Part shown: positions 49,201-62,300 of the stretch, piece after piece
Layout of the letters: every line of letters begins with the position of its first letter
Numbering within the stretch: the stretch's first letter is position 1
Assembly (NCBI GenBank): GCA_016490735.1
Contig: JAEMWC010000081.1
Coordinates: 241,001 to 305,000, forward strand
DNA length: 64,000 bases
Direction of reading: 5' to 3'
Source of the DNA: Pachyseris speciosa
Lineage: Eukaryota; Cnidaria; Anthozoa; Scleractinia; Pachyseridae
The notes under the pieces: model-generated
What the model saw: the letters and a program-made list of their open reading frames with translations, nothing else
Told to the model about the DNA's origin: nothing
Database searches by the model: none
Program-made: the position numbers and the translations under genes

Positions 49201-52200
49201 ACGATCGTTGCATTCGAAGCCCTTCTTTTTTCTCCCCCGTTTCCCGCAAGCAAAACTTTCCGCGCAATTACGAAGGCTCGCCTTACGTCGTCTGATTGGT
49301 GAACACATTGACAGTTAATTGACAGTAGACGTAATCGTATCACTAGAGAGTCGGTGGGCGGAATGCAAAACCCTGGGTTCTTAGAGCAGGCGTTCCCTCT
49401 CTCCTCTCCCCAATCCTATCTCTCTTTTTCCCTCCCTCTTCCTCCCCCACCCCCTCCCCCTCACTTTTCTACGCCTAACGCGCAGGCAAGATAGCGAGTA
49501 GCGGTTGTCAACAAAATGCCACCGCTTCTTCGCCTTTTCGAAGTGTCTACGTGGAAGATTTACACAATTTACGTGTTTAGTTTTGAACTACTAGTAGATT
49601 TATACTAAAACAATTAGATTATTCCGGCGCTCTCGATTTCTATGCGTGATAGTTGATTCGGGCTGCGCCCTCATCAGCTATCACACGATAGAAATCTCGA
49701 GCTCATAATCTAATTGATAAAGAGATATTGGCGCCTTACAAATTTTATATTATTGTTTCTATATTAACCAACCGCTACTTTGCAGTTTCTGTTTTGTTTA
49801 CTTACAATAGGGAACTTTAGATTTGAGTACGAGTACGAGTACGAGATCGAGAACGAGTACGACTTTCAAATTTCAAACCCGTAGCCTCCACAGATCCCTT
49901 ACTCTCCCTTAACAGAAAAGGAGATTTTAGAAACAGGATTTATGTATGGAGTGATTAAGTAAGGCGCACGAACTAGATTTAAAAAGTCGTACTCGTCCTA
50001 AATCTCGTACTCGTTGTCAAATCTAAAGCTCCCTAATCCTGGTCAAATACCAGACACATTAGCTTGTTTAACAAAGCTGCAAAAATAAGTGCACTTACCT
50101 CATCTTCAAGGCAGACGTTCTCGATTCCACGGTTGTTGAGCTCCTCTTGTAAAGCTGTCACTGCAGCAGCATTACCAGGAACCCTGAAAATGCAAAAAAA
50201 TCGTCAACAAAAATACACAACATTCTGTGAAAATTAACCACACAGCAGCTCAAGCCAACAGAAAATGCGTATTTTAGATAACATCGCAGAACCAAAGCCA
50301 AAAACACGCGTGACCTACCATAAGTCGTAGAACAAACGATGGGAAAATGACGTCGACTAACACGAAAAAATTGAGCAGGTTTAAATTCAATGCGAGCGCG
50401 CGGGAGTTGATGAGAGCCACCGAGAGCGCATGACTGTTCAGGCCAAGCACGAGCGAGAGTCCGAACATTCGCCAACTATCATCCTCGTTTGGCCCGAGAT
50501 TAAAACGCATTGAGGTAAAGTTGAATTTTCTTGCTGTTGACTGACGCTTTGACATCTGCCTTGCATGCGCAAGACCAAGCAAAGCACAACTCTCGCGCTG
50601 CCTTGGGTAATCACTCCCACTACACCTGTATGTGAGCGCGCATGGCATTCCTCAAGCTTAACTCTGACCATCGATTCTGCATTCACAAACTATGAAAAGA
50701 GACTAGAACGAGTGGGGCATTGTGGGACCGTTTGGGTTGACAGAGAACTGTTGTCATAGCAATGGCAGTCTGCTCCGGAGGAGAACATGTTCTAGTTGAA
50801 GTAGATTTAACAAGAGCTACTTCAGCGTCTGTAAGACACCAAAAAATGAAATGTTTGTCATCTTCCGTCTGCCCAAACATCCAACAATCCTTCTTCAATC
50901 GTTCCAGTCTCCTGATAGTTCTGGAGTGGAGAATTGCTCTCGGGCTTGTATTTGGATTGCATTTATCTTGCAACTGTGCACCAGCCTTAACCCTTCAATC
51001 CCCGACATTGACATCCATATTCTCTGCACTGTTTTCTCTATACTACTTATGGTACAAGTTAGGAGAATCTGTTTAAACATCAAGACATCCATCCATTGTT
51101 CTCCCTTCCTTTCTTCTCTTCACATTTATATTTGAGCAAGTAGTAAGTAGTGACATCATAAGGAGAAATTAGGTACCGATCACTCTTAGAGCTTAAAAAG
51201 TAAAGAACTGGTCCAATGTGAAGTCGATGTGCAATTCTATTTTACCCCTCAGTTGATTCAAGTCGTTAGAATTCAACTGTACCTGTACACGCCAACAGTT
51301 TCGAGTCCCTTTCTCTCCACCACATCACAGCAATGTTCAACTATCAGAGGAATCATCTGCAATGAAATACACAGACAGCATTAGAGAACACCACAGCAAA
51401 TTCCCGTAAACATTACGGCCGCACTGAACTACTAATGGCCAAAATATTTCATTACAAATCAAACTAAAAACCAGCACATCAGGATCTCTGTAGATAACCT
51501 ACTCCAGGAGTATTCAGAGTCTTTGGACTTAGAAAAATAAATTGGTACGTCAGAAGAAAAGAATGGGAGGCACTCAGTCCCGCTAGATTTTCTTTGCTTG
51601 CCCAACTATCTGAAAGCCTGTAACAGGTCACCCTGTAAAGGAGGCAAAAGATACAAATTCCAATCAAACATAACAGTATCAGTTTCTCTTCACACCTTGT
51701 TGCCTTTTGATGGAGGGCAAAACTCTAGGGGTACACCAATGGAATGACCTGCGATACAATAAAATGCAGTTAGCAAAGAGGCAGCTAATTCGCTTTCAGT
51801 CAACATGTATTGTTAATGAAAATGGGTATTAAGGATCGCGATGAGTGCTTTTTTGTGATAGCAAACCTGAAACCATACAGCACCTTTTTTGGTATTGCGA
51901 CCGAGTATTTCCACTCTGGAGTGCCCTCACAAATTGGATTTGGGAGGTAACAAAAATTGAAGTAGACCTCTCCCTTGAATCTGTTCTCTTGGGCTACACA
52001 AACTGTCTGCCTTGTAAAAATGTAATTAACTGTATTATTTTAGTAGTCAAGTTTTTCATATATATATGTAAAATGGAAGGACGTATCCCCGATTTTGGTG
52101 GCGTACAAAGCTACCTTAAGTTTAATAACAATATTGATAAATTTGCACGTGACTTTCTCATCAGAAAGAGTTCTTAAGTGGAAACTGATGAAAAATCTAT

Positions 52201-53328
52201 TTGGTCAATAAATGATGTGATGTTTGTAATATAGAAACGTAAGTATAGTTGTATTATGTCTTAAGTGTACACTGTAAGTTACAATGTTTTGTATTTTATC
52301 TTTTTTGTAGTATACTGTGCATTAATTTTGATGTATCATAGGTGTTTGTAATAAAGTTGGAAAAAAAACATGTCATTACAAACTTAAGACAATGAAAGAT
52401 TTCACTGGAACAGCCCAACTGTATGGGCCTTCAGGTCATGGCTGCTTTTTAGTTTAAATCTGAATTATTGACTCTGGTACTGGTAAAGTCTGCTTGCCCA
52501 GATCACTATGTGGAGCTGTCAGAATGGTTTGACCAGAGGAGAGCCAATTTGCATCATGGACACAGCGGACAGCACCAAAAATTCGTTTTCACTTCCCTTC
52601 CAATGCAGCAACACAGCTTCTTTAGACGCTTACCTCCTCAACTCAGAAAGCCAGACTGAAAAAACCTCACATAAACAGACAAAAGCTCTTACTTGGATTG
52701 AAAAAGTTTTTTTTTCTGCACAACAGAATTCCATTGTACAAAGGCACCCAATGGTGACATATTTATAATGTTCTTAAGTGTTCTCATAAGCAATTGATTT
52801 ACCTGAAGGATAGCTGTTAGGGTGCTTCGCTTGCTTTCGCTTCTTCAGTAATTTGTTGGACTGGCTTTTTCCACTTTCACCTGAAATAAGAAAAGATCAA
52901 AGTCGGACAAACCTCCCTTATATTGGCCTTTAAAAGGGAAGTATTTACACCTCACTTTTGTTACGGTATGATCCACTATAAGCGAACATGGTGGCAGTTT
53001 GATGAAAAGGTACAATCTTGACAATCAATGAAAAATTGGGGACCGCACCCATTTTCTCCCAGTAAAGACGCATTCAGGGTTGGCACAGTGGTGAGAGCAC
53101 TCACCTTCCACCAATGTGTCCTGGATTTGATTCCCGGACTCGGTGTCATAAGTGGGCTGAGTTTGTTGGTTCTCTTCTCTGCTCCGAAAGGTTTTTCTCC
53201 AAGTACTCCAGTTTTCCCCTCTTACCAAAAACCAACATTTGATTTGATTTGATTTGATTTACCGGTAGTCTCCTCAATTAGTAGAGCATCTGTGCTCGGC
53301 TAGAACGATTTGAGACTTTAATAACTTG

Positions 53329-53397
<69 letters not shown>

Positions 53398-56300
53398 GCT
53401 ATTATTAGTGATTATTATTAAATCTACCTTTCTGTCCAGTGGTGATGTTCTTGAACGACAAGCTCTTTTTGATGTTGGATATTCCAGGAATGCCAGGTAT
53501 TTTGGTGTTTATCGGAGGTGATAACTTGTGACTGGGAGTGCTGATGTTTGATCTACAACAGAACATGAAAAATCAGGGTAATAAACCTTCTTTTTGGAGA
53601 TTGTAAGCCTTAACTATGTTGCACTGAAATTCACAAAGACAACAAATTTGTTGTTTTGAGAATAAAATCCAAGCTATCATTGAGGACCATAAACAGTAAC
53701 ACAAACAACAGATGAATCCCCATGATTGCCCTCCAATGGTTATTTTACTGTTGCATGTGAATTTATTTTGATTGAAACGCAGTGCATTGTTTTGGTGCAC
53801 AGATTTCAATAAAGTGTGTGGCTGTGGCTAAAATTAAAAGCAGCCCAATAAAATAACCTCCAAGATCAACAGATCAATTAATCAATCAAAAACTTTATTT
53901 TACTTTGAATTCTAGATAGCAATATGCTAACATCTCTGAAGGAAATAAGTTAATTAAATTGGCAAATTTAAAATAATTTCAATAAGTAAATAATGGTAAA
54001 ATAATACGTGAAAATACATATTATATACCATAACATTCATAGAACTAACTGTTTCTAAGAGTCAAGATGAGCCTTGAAATCAAGCTGCCATTATAACAGG
54101 TGTAGTGCATTACAGCCGTAATAGAGGCCTTCCATGGGGTGGTCTGGTGTTGCTTTGTCGCTAGTTTCGTTAGGGACAAATGTGGCTGTCACAAAGAAAA
54201 CAAAGAGGAATGGGAAGTGATTGTCGCTGTTGCAAACTGTTGTGCTTTTCCTGCCAATTTCTGTTGGTTGTTGGTGTTTTGAAAGAGGATTGTTGCCTGT
54301 TTTTGGAGCCATGTCATTTGTCACTTCTACCCCTTGTAAGGCCTCGGAATACACAGCTTTGGGCAAGGCCAGTCATAAGTAAGCTTGCAGCCAATCCAGA
54401 CAAAACTAACACCCTTCCTTGTACTAGAAAACAAGCCAAGAAGAGTTTGTGGCTGACAAAAAAAATTGCTCATTTTCAAACCAGTTCAACAGCACAACAC
54501 CATCACATGTAAGCTAATACAGCACAACATTGTTTTCCTTACCCAGATGTCTCTTGCTCTACCGTTTTCATTCTTCGAATTATCAAGCTTTGGCTGCTTA
54601 CACCATTCTCCTGAATATAAACCAGAGAATTTATTAAGTCACACTCAACAAAAAAGGTTTCAAACACACTTGTACAGTATCCTCCATCATCTAGAAAGCA
54701 GACTTTCTAACCAGAAACTGTTGCCCTCAAACACTCTTGGCAATAAATTTCACTGTCTACCTCAAATGTCAGGATAACAGAATTCTTTTTTTTAACACAC
54801 ACGCACGCACGCACGCACACACACACACACAAAAAGCAGTACATAAATAAATGGTTGAGCCCAGGAGTCACAAGATAACCTTTTAAATTAAGATTGTGCA
54901 GGTGAGTGCAGTCCTGATAAGAATTATTTGCGTTTATGTTGACTGATATCTTGGCAACACAAACAAAAGTTGCCATCAAAGTTTTACAACATCACCTGGT
55001 AAATAACATTATAATACTGCTTACAGTGTTCACAGTCAATAACATCATGGCTTAAGTGGAAGACAACCAATACCATCATGATTTCATTGACGAATCAACT
55101 CAACAGCCACAGACTTCATATCATCTACTGACATTACCCAACTCACTTGACTCTCATGATCACTTCCACTAGGGTCGTCAAATCACCAGTCACCGCCATC
55201 ACAGATACCGGTAGTATTCACCAGGATGATTGCACTATACAAAGTTATTAAAAATAAATAAAATATAAAACTTACATCCTCATCTGGGTTATTGTTGGCC
55301 TGTATTGCAGAAATCCACGACATCATAGAATCATGATCTTCAGCCTGAAAGGTAAAAGTAGTGAAATGCTGGATTATTGGTCCATGCTTTTGTCCTCACG
55401 TTTTTTTTTATCTAAGGTTATCTTTTGTTTTGATGTGAATTTAGCCCACAAGGTAGGTAGATGTATGGGATTTCCTCAGTACAACAACCCACCACCCAGG
55501 CCCAGCGTTTTCAAAGCAGGATTAAGTGCTAATCCCGGGCAACCCACAGGTTTTGATCACAGTTAATTCAGAGTAACTGCTGACCAGGTGTCAAACAATA
55601 CAGCCCTGGTACATAACATTTATCACATTATTTACGTCTGTTACAAGTGATTTGCCAGAGCAATTAATGTAAATGCTCGAATTAGAGCCCTGGGCGCTTA
55701 TTACATTTTTTGAGGTAAGACGGGGGCACTTTTTTGAAGGGGGACTCTTATTGGAAGGGGGCACTTATTTCGTTTTTCATTTTTCAGCCTGAATATAACA
55801 TTGACTTTTTTTCTAGAGAACCCAAACTGCAACATAACAATAAACCTGTATATGGCAAATAATTTTTGTGTAACTCGCGAGCCTGAAACAAACATTTTTA
55901 CCATATTCTCAATGTATATGGGTTATTGGCCAAGTGGAAGGTCAAGATGGCAGAATATTTGCCAAGTTCTTATTTTGCGTGTTTATGGACCGGGATGCTA
56001 AGGACACTATTAAAACACAGTAAAATGCAGGACGAATGAGCTATCCCTAGTAGTCAAGATGGGTTCACCTTGACCTTGTAGGTAGCCAATCACAGCAGGA
56101 GAATTGATTTACCTTGACCGCTGAAAGAGCCAGTCATATACATGTAATAATGCCTGTTATTATTACGGTATTTAGCTGTACAACTGTATATAGGTATAAA
56201 AGAAAAAAGCCTACAAATACGGTAGTAACTGTGAGCAAATGCCTACCATGAAATAAGCAATAATAAATAAATGCATTGTTAATATTGAAATATCGCACGG

Positions 56301-59300
56301 CATTCAGTATTGTAATTAAATTGCACTTTTCATGGGGCTGGGGGGGGCGCTTATTGGAAGGGTGGCGCTAATAATTAAAATATTTTAACCCTTAGGAGGG
56401 GCGCTAAGTTGAAGGGGAGTGCTTAATGGAAGTTGTGGCCTAATTCAAGCATTAATATTTTACGGTACTCTGGTTTTGGTTTCAAGACAGTTGATTGAGA
56501 ATCCCTCTGTAATACATGTAAATAACTGGGGCACAAAATGTCACAAAATAAACTATGCCTAAAGTCTAAATAACTGAAGGCTCTCTTCAAAATAATGCAC
56601 TTGGAGCGAGTGATCAATGAAAAATAAATGATGAACTGGTCACATACAGTGCAAACCCAATGAAACTTTGACTTTTTCTGGAGAGATTTTCAGGGGTTTC
56701 AATAAGTTTTGAAATAGCCATCTGAGCCAATTAAAGTAGGCGGCAACCTGATGAATTTTTTTTCATAATTTGAGTGAAAACATGGACAAAGTACATGTAC
56801 AATGTAGGCGGCGGTAAGAGGTAAATTCTGACAAAGTAGGCGGCTATTTTCGCCGGGTGCCGGCTTCTAATAAAACCCCTGGATCTTTGTTGAGAAAGCA
56901 AGGCTGTGGTTTGACTGCACATAAATGTGCACAGGTATGGTGCCGTAATAAGAAATTTTAAGTAAAGCAAACAACAAATCATGATACCTGAAACAAGAAC
57001 TCAGATCCATTAAAAGTTGTCAATCTGAAGACATTCTTCCTTTTGGTGTAGTCATGAGCAATGTCAACAATGCTTGACTTGATACTAATGGGCTGCTCAT
57101 CAGAGCCGTCCTCCTGAAAACAAAGTCAGTTTCACCTCAGTCCAACGCAACTACATGTACAAGAACACAGGCACATCAAAATCAAACACCAGCTTAAGCA
57201 ACAAGGCAGAATAACAGTAAAGTACTCAATCAATCAATCAATCAATCTTTATTCCTCCTAAGATAAAAAGACATATCTTAAGTCACATCAGCAGTTGGGA
57301 GTCTACAAATACATAAGACATACTGTATTCAAATAATAAAAGGATAATAATACCTAAGACATACTGTTTACAAATAATAATAGAAGGATAAAAATACCTA
57401 AGACATACAATGTACTGTATACAAAAAGTAGAAAGATCAAAGATTATATCTAAAATAAGCGTATTTACAAAAACATTTTTAAATATTTCAGTCTTTATAT
57501 CCAGGCGATGAGCACTTTTGTTTCTGAGTTGATATTTTGTTTCTTTCTTCTTCGGAATGATGTCACTAAGGGGGCAATCGGGATCCACTGATCGTACCTT
57601 GAAAAGCTTCTTATCAGCCTTTTCTAAGAGTTCTCGAATGTCCATTCTCTTAGATGTGTATTTCCTTTTAAAGCATCTATCCAGAGAGTTTTGTATGAGC
57701 TGAGATCTGAGTCTACAGCACCATAAACAGGCAGAGCATAAGTGAAGTTCGGTAAAACTAATGCGCTAAATAGGTGATCTACTTCACCTTGACTGAAACC
57801 TTCCTTGCGCACGCAAGTATCACGCAAATAAAAAATAAAATCGCTTATCTTTCAATAAATTAAGTCAAGAAATTGAGATTGTGTAGAAGAGTAATAAATA
57901 AACAACGTATCAAAGTTTCTGGGTAGTGCGATACTCCGAACTCAAGTTATTTGCCAAAGGGTACTACTCAAAATTATAGTGTTTAGTATGGAGACGCCAT
58001 GCTGGGGTTCCTTTCTGGAACCCCAAAATGGCGGCCGGAAATCCGTTGGAAACATCTGGACCTCACTTTTGCTCTCGCAAACCATTTTTCCTCTCTACTA
58101 AACTTCAAAATATTCGTTTAGACACTTCTGTTAACATATTGGTTATTCAGAACTCGAAAACACAACGTAAATCGATTTTTTCATGTACGTGATATGTTTC
58201 TCAGACACAACCACGATGTCTATATGTAAATATCTTCGAAGCCATGAAAGCCGTAGAACAATATAGTCATGGAACCATGCAAACACAGTTTGCCACTCAG
58301 CTTTCGACACACATCTCTATTGAAAGAAAAACTTTTTGCTCCGAGTCGGAATCGAACCGACGTTCCCCAGTTACTACTAGTTACCACGCATTGTAAAAAA
58401 AAATCTAAATTTAAACTGCTCTATTTTCAAAACAAGGCATGCTACCGAGGTGAAAACAAGCAAGCAGATATATCTTTAAAATGTCTTTAACCTGATGAAG
58501 GTAAAACCTCAAAATTTTTAATTTTAGTTTTTTCTGACGTCACGTGCAAGCCAAGAATACAAACAGACACTTATTTGTCTTAATCAACTTAGCACGTATG
58601 TGTTCGCTACTATTAATTTGTACTTTAATTTCAATGGTCAAACTTGAGAAATTTCATCCCAAGTTCTTAAGTTAGAAGCACCTTGTACAGAATGACAAAC
58701 ACCAGTGCAGGAATGTAATACACAGTAGCTTTCACTTCAAACGTCACCCTTATGAATTTTATCTTAAAACCACCTTGGGCAGCATGCATAACACTCCCCA
58801 AAGATAGCACCACTCAGGAGCTTTCAGAGGTTACGCTAATTGTCAGTGGAGTGCAAAGTTAAAACCTAACACGTTAACTACAAATGAAACAAGCACCTGA
58901 TGAGCAGAGCTTTTGTCTTTATATAGATAAAGGACGTGGCCCCGCAGAACAGCAAACACTGGCTTCCATGACCGTGCACTGGAGCGCTAAAGACCAAAAC
59001 AAAAATTTGTCTGATGAGTACACAGCTTTCTTTCCCAGCAAACAGTGAGCTAAAATAAATGGGGGACTTCATTTAATGACATACAATCTATTACTACATT
59101 GTAAACCCCACACAAAAGTTTGTTTGTATAAGTACAGCATGTGCCAAATGTGTTGGCAAGAATCATTATTACAGCATTTGTGCCTCACTTGCATCAAGCT
59201 TCACAATTTCAAAATGTTGTGTAGTGGTACAGATACCTTTTTTACTCTCGGAGCTGAAATAAATTTTGAAACACTGTCAGTGTAATGTACCACACACACA

Positions 59301-62300
59301 TTTACTGGCATAAGCTACATTTCTTAGTGTGTTCATGTGGCACATAAATTGTACCTGTTAACATAAAAAAAATAACCAGCCATATCAAACATATTCATTG
59401 TTTTGTGCTTGTACAGTAATTATTAACAGGAGTCACCACAAACTCGGCTGCACTGCATCCTGAAGGAGTCCAGAGAGAGAATACAGCAAGGCAAAAATAA
59501 TGTAAAATGAGTTGATAAGATTGGTCACTGTAAAGAGACCCAAGAGATGACCTTTTGGGCATTAGTACTTTGTCAGAGTGAACAGGAACTGTCACTGGCA
59601 GCCAGTATTGGGATATGAGCCACATGGACTAACACGAAGATAAAACTGCTCAGATTCAAATAACTAAGTGAAAATACTGCCAAGGACGTCTTCAGTGTAC
59701 AACTGGCTTCCTCGCTTGCCAAGGTCTACTGACAGCCCATTTAGCGTGTGTTTTGAAGGACAAATAATGCAATCAAAGTGGATGATTAATTTTTGTCACT
59801 GATACAAGTACCTTTCCTCCATCTACCACAGCAAGTTTTCGCCACAAGAGACCTTCCTTGCACACCTGGAATTGAGAGATACAGAAATTCAACATTATAT
59901 GACTTGCACAGTTTGGTTGTTTGGTACGTAGCAGAATTGTAATGTAGCCACAACGTAAAGCATGCTGCAATTACTTTTGGTCTTTGTTTGCAACTATTTT
60001 ATGTTTTTGCTGGTTATAGATTTTTCAAAATCGCTAAATAATGTGTCGCTAAAATTTCATACAATAAGGTGTGAAATGCACAATTGTTAATAAATAATTA
60101 TCAAAGGCTATTCATCAGCCTACCACATACAATAAAGTCTTAACACCTAAAACAGTCTTAAGATCTCTGAAGCATAATTGGAGTGTTGTACAGTTAAACC
60201 TTTATTAAATACTGTAAAAAACCTATTATGCAGCAACCCCTATTAAGTGGCCATGGCCACCCTTTGGCCATCCCAATGAGTATTTTCTATTATCTTCACC
60301 CCTGTTAAGCAGCAACCCAAAATTTAATGCACATAGTTTTGCTTTGTTTTGAAAAAGGAGATGACAGATACAGTCCAAAATAGAAAACACATGTTTATTA
60401 TTGTGTTGACATGATCGATGTTTGTATGTGAATAAATTGATGCTTCTACTAAGCCTCATGCTAATTCCTGACAAACCCCTATTAAGCAGCCACCTCACAT
60501 TTCCCCAAGGGTGGCCAGTAATAGGGGTTCACCTATATTATTGCCTTACAACTACAAACGGTTCTGCATTACACTTACTTCCAACATGCCTGGCACCACA
60601 TCACCTTCTTTGGTCTCCTGTGGCGACCAAAACATATATTCAGACTTACAATTGAAGGGCTGAGGGCATAACCAACCCAAGTGACTTTTAGGGCCTTTTT
60701 TTGTATATGCTTTTTCTTGAAAAAGAATGGAAAATGGTCAAAAAAAAATTATGGGGCAATTTTGTTCTATTGAATCAAAGGCCACATGCAAACATTCAGG
60801 TGATTTGGACCAAAAAAAGAAAAAAGCCCAAGAAGTCATTTGGGTTGGTTATGCCCTCAGCCCTTCAATTACACCGCACCTCTACTACTAGTATGTACCA
60901 TCAAACTTGTATTCAGTGGCTCCCTATTAGCAGTCACCCGTCAAAGCTAAGGGTAGCTGATGGTTGCATGAGGACTAGACACCCAAATCAATACAGTCGA
61001 ACCTTGATTGTCGTGATTCGTGGGGACTGAGCTGAAGAGTCTGGGTAATCAAGAGTCCGGATAATCGAAAATATTAATATAATGAGCCAAAAACAAGTGA
61101 CTGAACAAGTGGAGTGTGAAATTTCACTTAGAAAGAAAGAACACCTTAGCAAATCAGAGCTCAGTGAAATGCAATGCAGTAGTACGGTGCACATGAGCTC
61201 AAAACCGGTACAGATTTGTGTTTTGGAGCAAAAAAATTCAGTTTGAACCACAGTTTCATTTATTTACTTAATTTGAAGGGGAAAAGTTTTTTTGCGAATC
61301 TTAAATATGGCTAATTAATTTTGAGGAAAAACTGGGACCAGCTAAGCAAGTCCGGATAATTGAAAAATCTGGATAATCGAGGTCCAGATAATGGAGGTTC
61401 CACTGTACAATGTTAAGGGAGAGCACATAAAAACTGGCAGCTTAACCACTCTAGTACACTCCACAACAGGTTGCTGTGAGAGAAAGGGCAACATAATCCA
61501 AGGAATGCAAACATACCACTTCCTCTTTTGTCATCTCCAATGACAGCTGATGTGTGCGAGACATTGGAGATGATGTTGCCATGACATATGAGGTGCGCCT
61601 GTTTGTTCGCTGGATTGTACTTTCACTTGATATCTTTTCTTCAGTTTTACCTGAAAATACCTACGGACATGAAACGTAAGTGATGGTTAAGCAAACCAAG
61701 AGAAAAGTTCATTCGAAACAAGTCAACAGTGTACACTTTTTGTTTTTTGACCAACACAAATCAGCCCTGTAGAAAGGGAACTGGCCTGACCATTCTTGGG
61801 AGAGACACATCACATGCCTCCCAACTTTCCTCTCTACAGTGTAGATCTGCCACTCGGAACTAACCCATGCACATTCAAAGGAACATACTGTAAACCCAGC
61901 AATGATCATGATCTAATATTTCTCCATGCAATATCAATACATACAAGTTGTACATACACGAAACATAAAGATCATGATAATAAATAAACTGAACTTAAGA
62001 TCAGATCACATCTTGCACTTAATCCAACTGACTGACCATGAGGCTAGTTTGTACACATGTATGGATGATCTCAAAGGAATACTAAAATAATATTTATTTT
62101 TTATTGTAGGAACTACACATAAAGCTGTAGCACTGAAGAAATACAAGTTGGCCAAACAAACATTGATACCAGTTCCGCTTGAAGATATCAATACTAGGTA
62201 CAGGTTGTTTTGATAATTATACCACTGTACATGTACTCCAAAACACCCACAGTTCACTTCCACACACATGGCATGCCCACATTAAAACAACATCACCAAA

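Noticed and set aside
48645..49295. 216-codon plus-strand open frame
   Set aside because: Its first part lies in the retrozyme direct repeat, the rest has no domain and overlaps minus-strand frames; not supported as a gene.
50158..51135. several overlapping open frames in an intron
   Set aside because: Lie on both strands in the intron between RhoGAP exons; no conserved motif.
58497..58520. CTGATGA followed by AGGT-AAA-ACCT stem, hammerhead-like
   Set aside because: GAAA is replaced by CAAA and no cleavage site or stem I follows.
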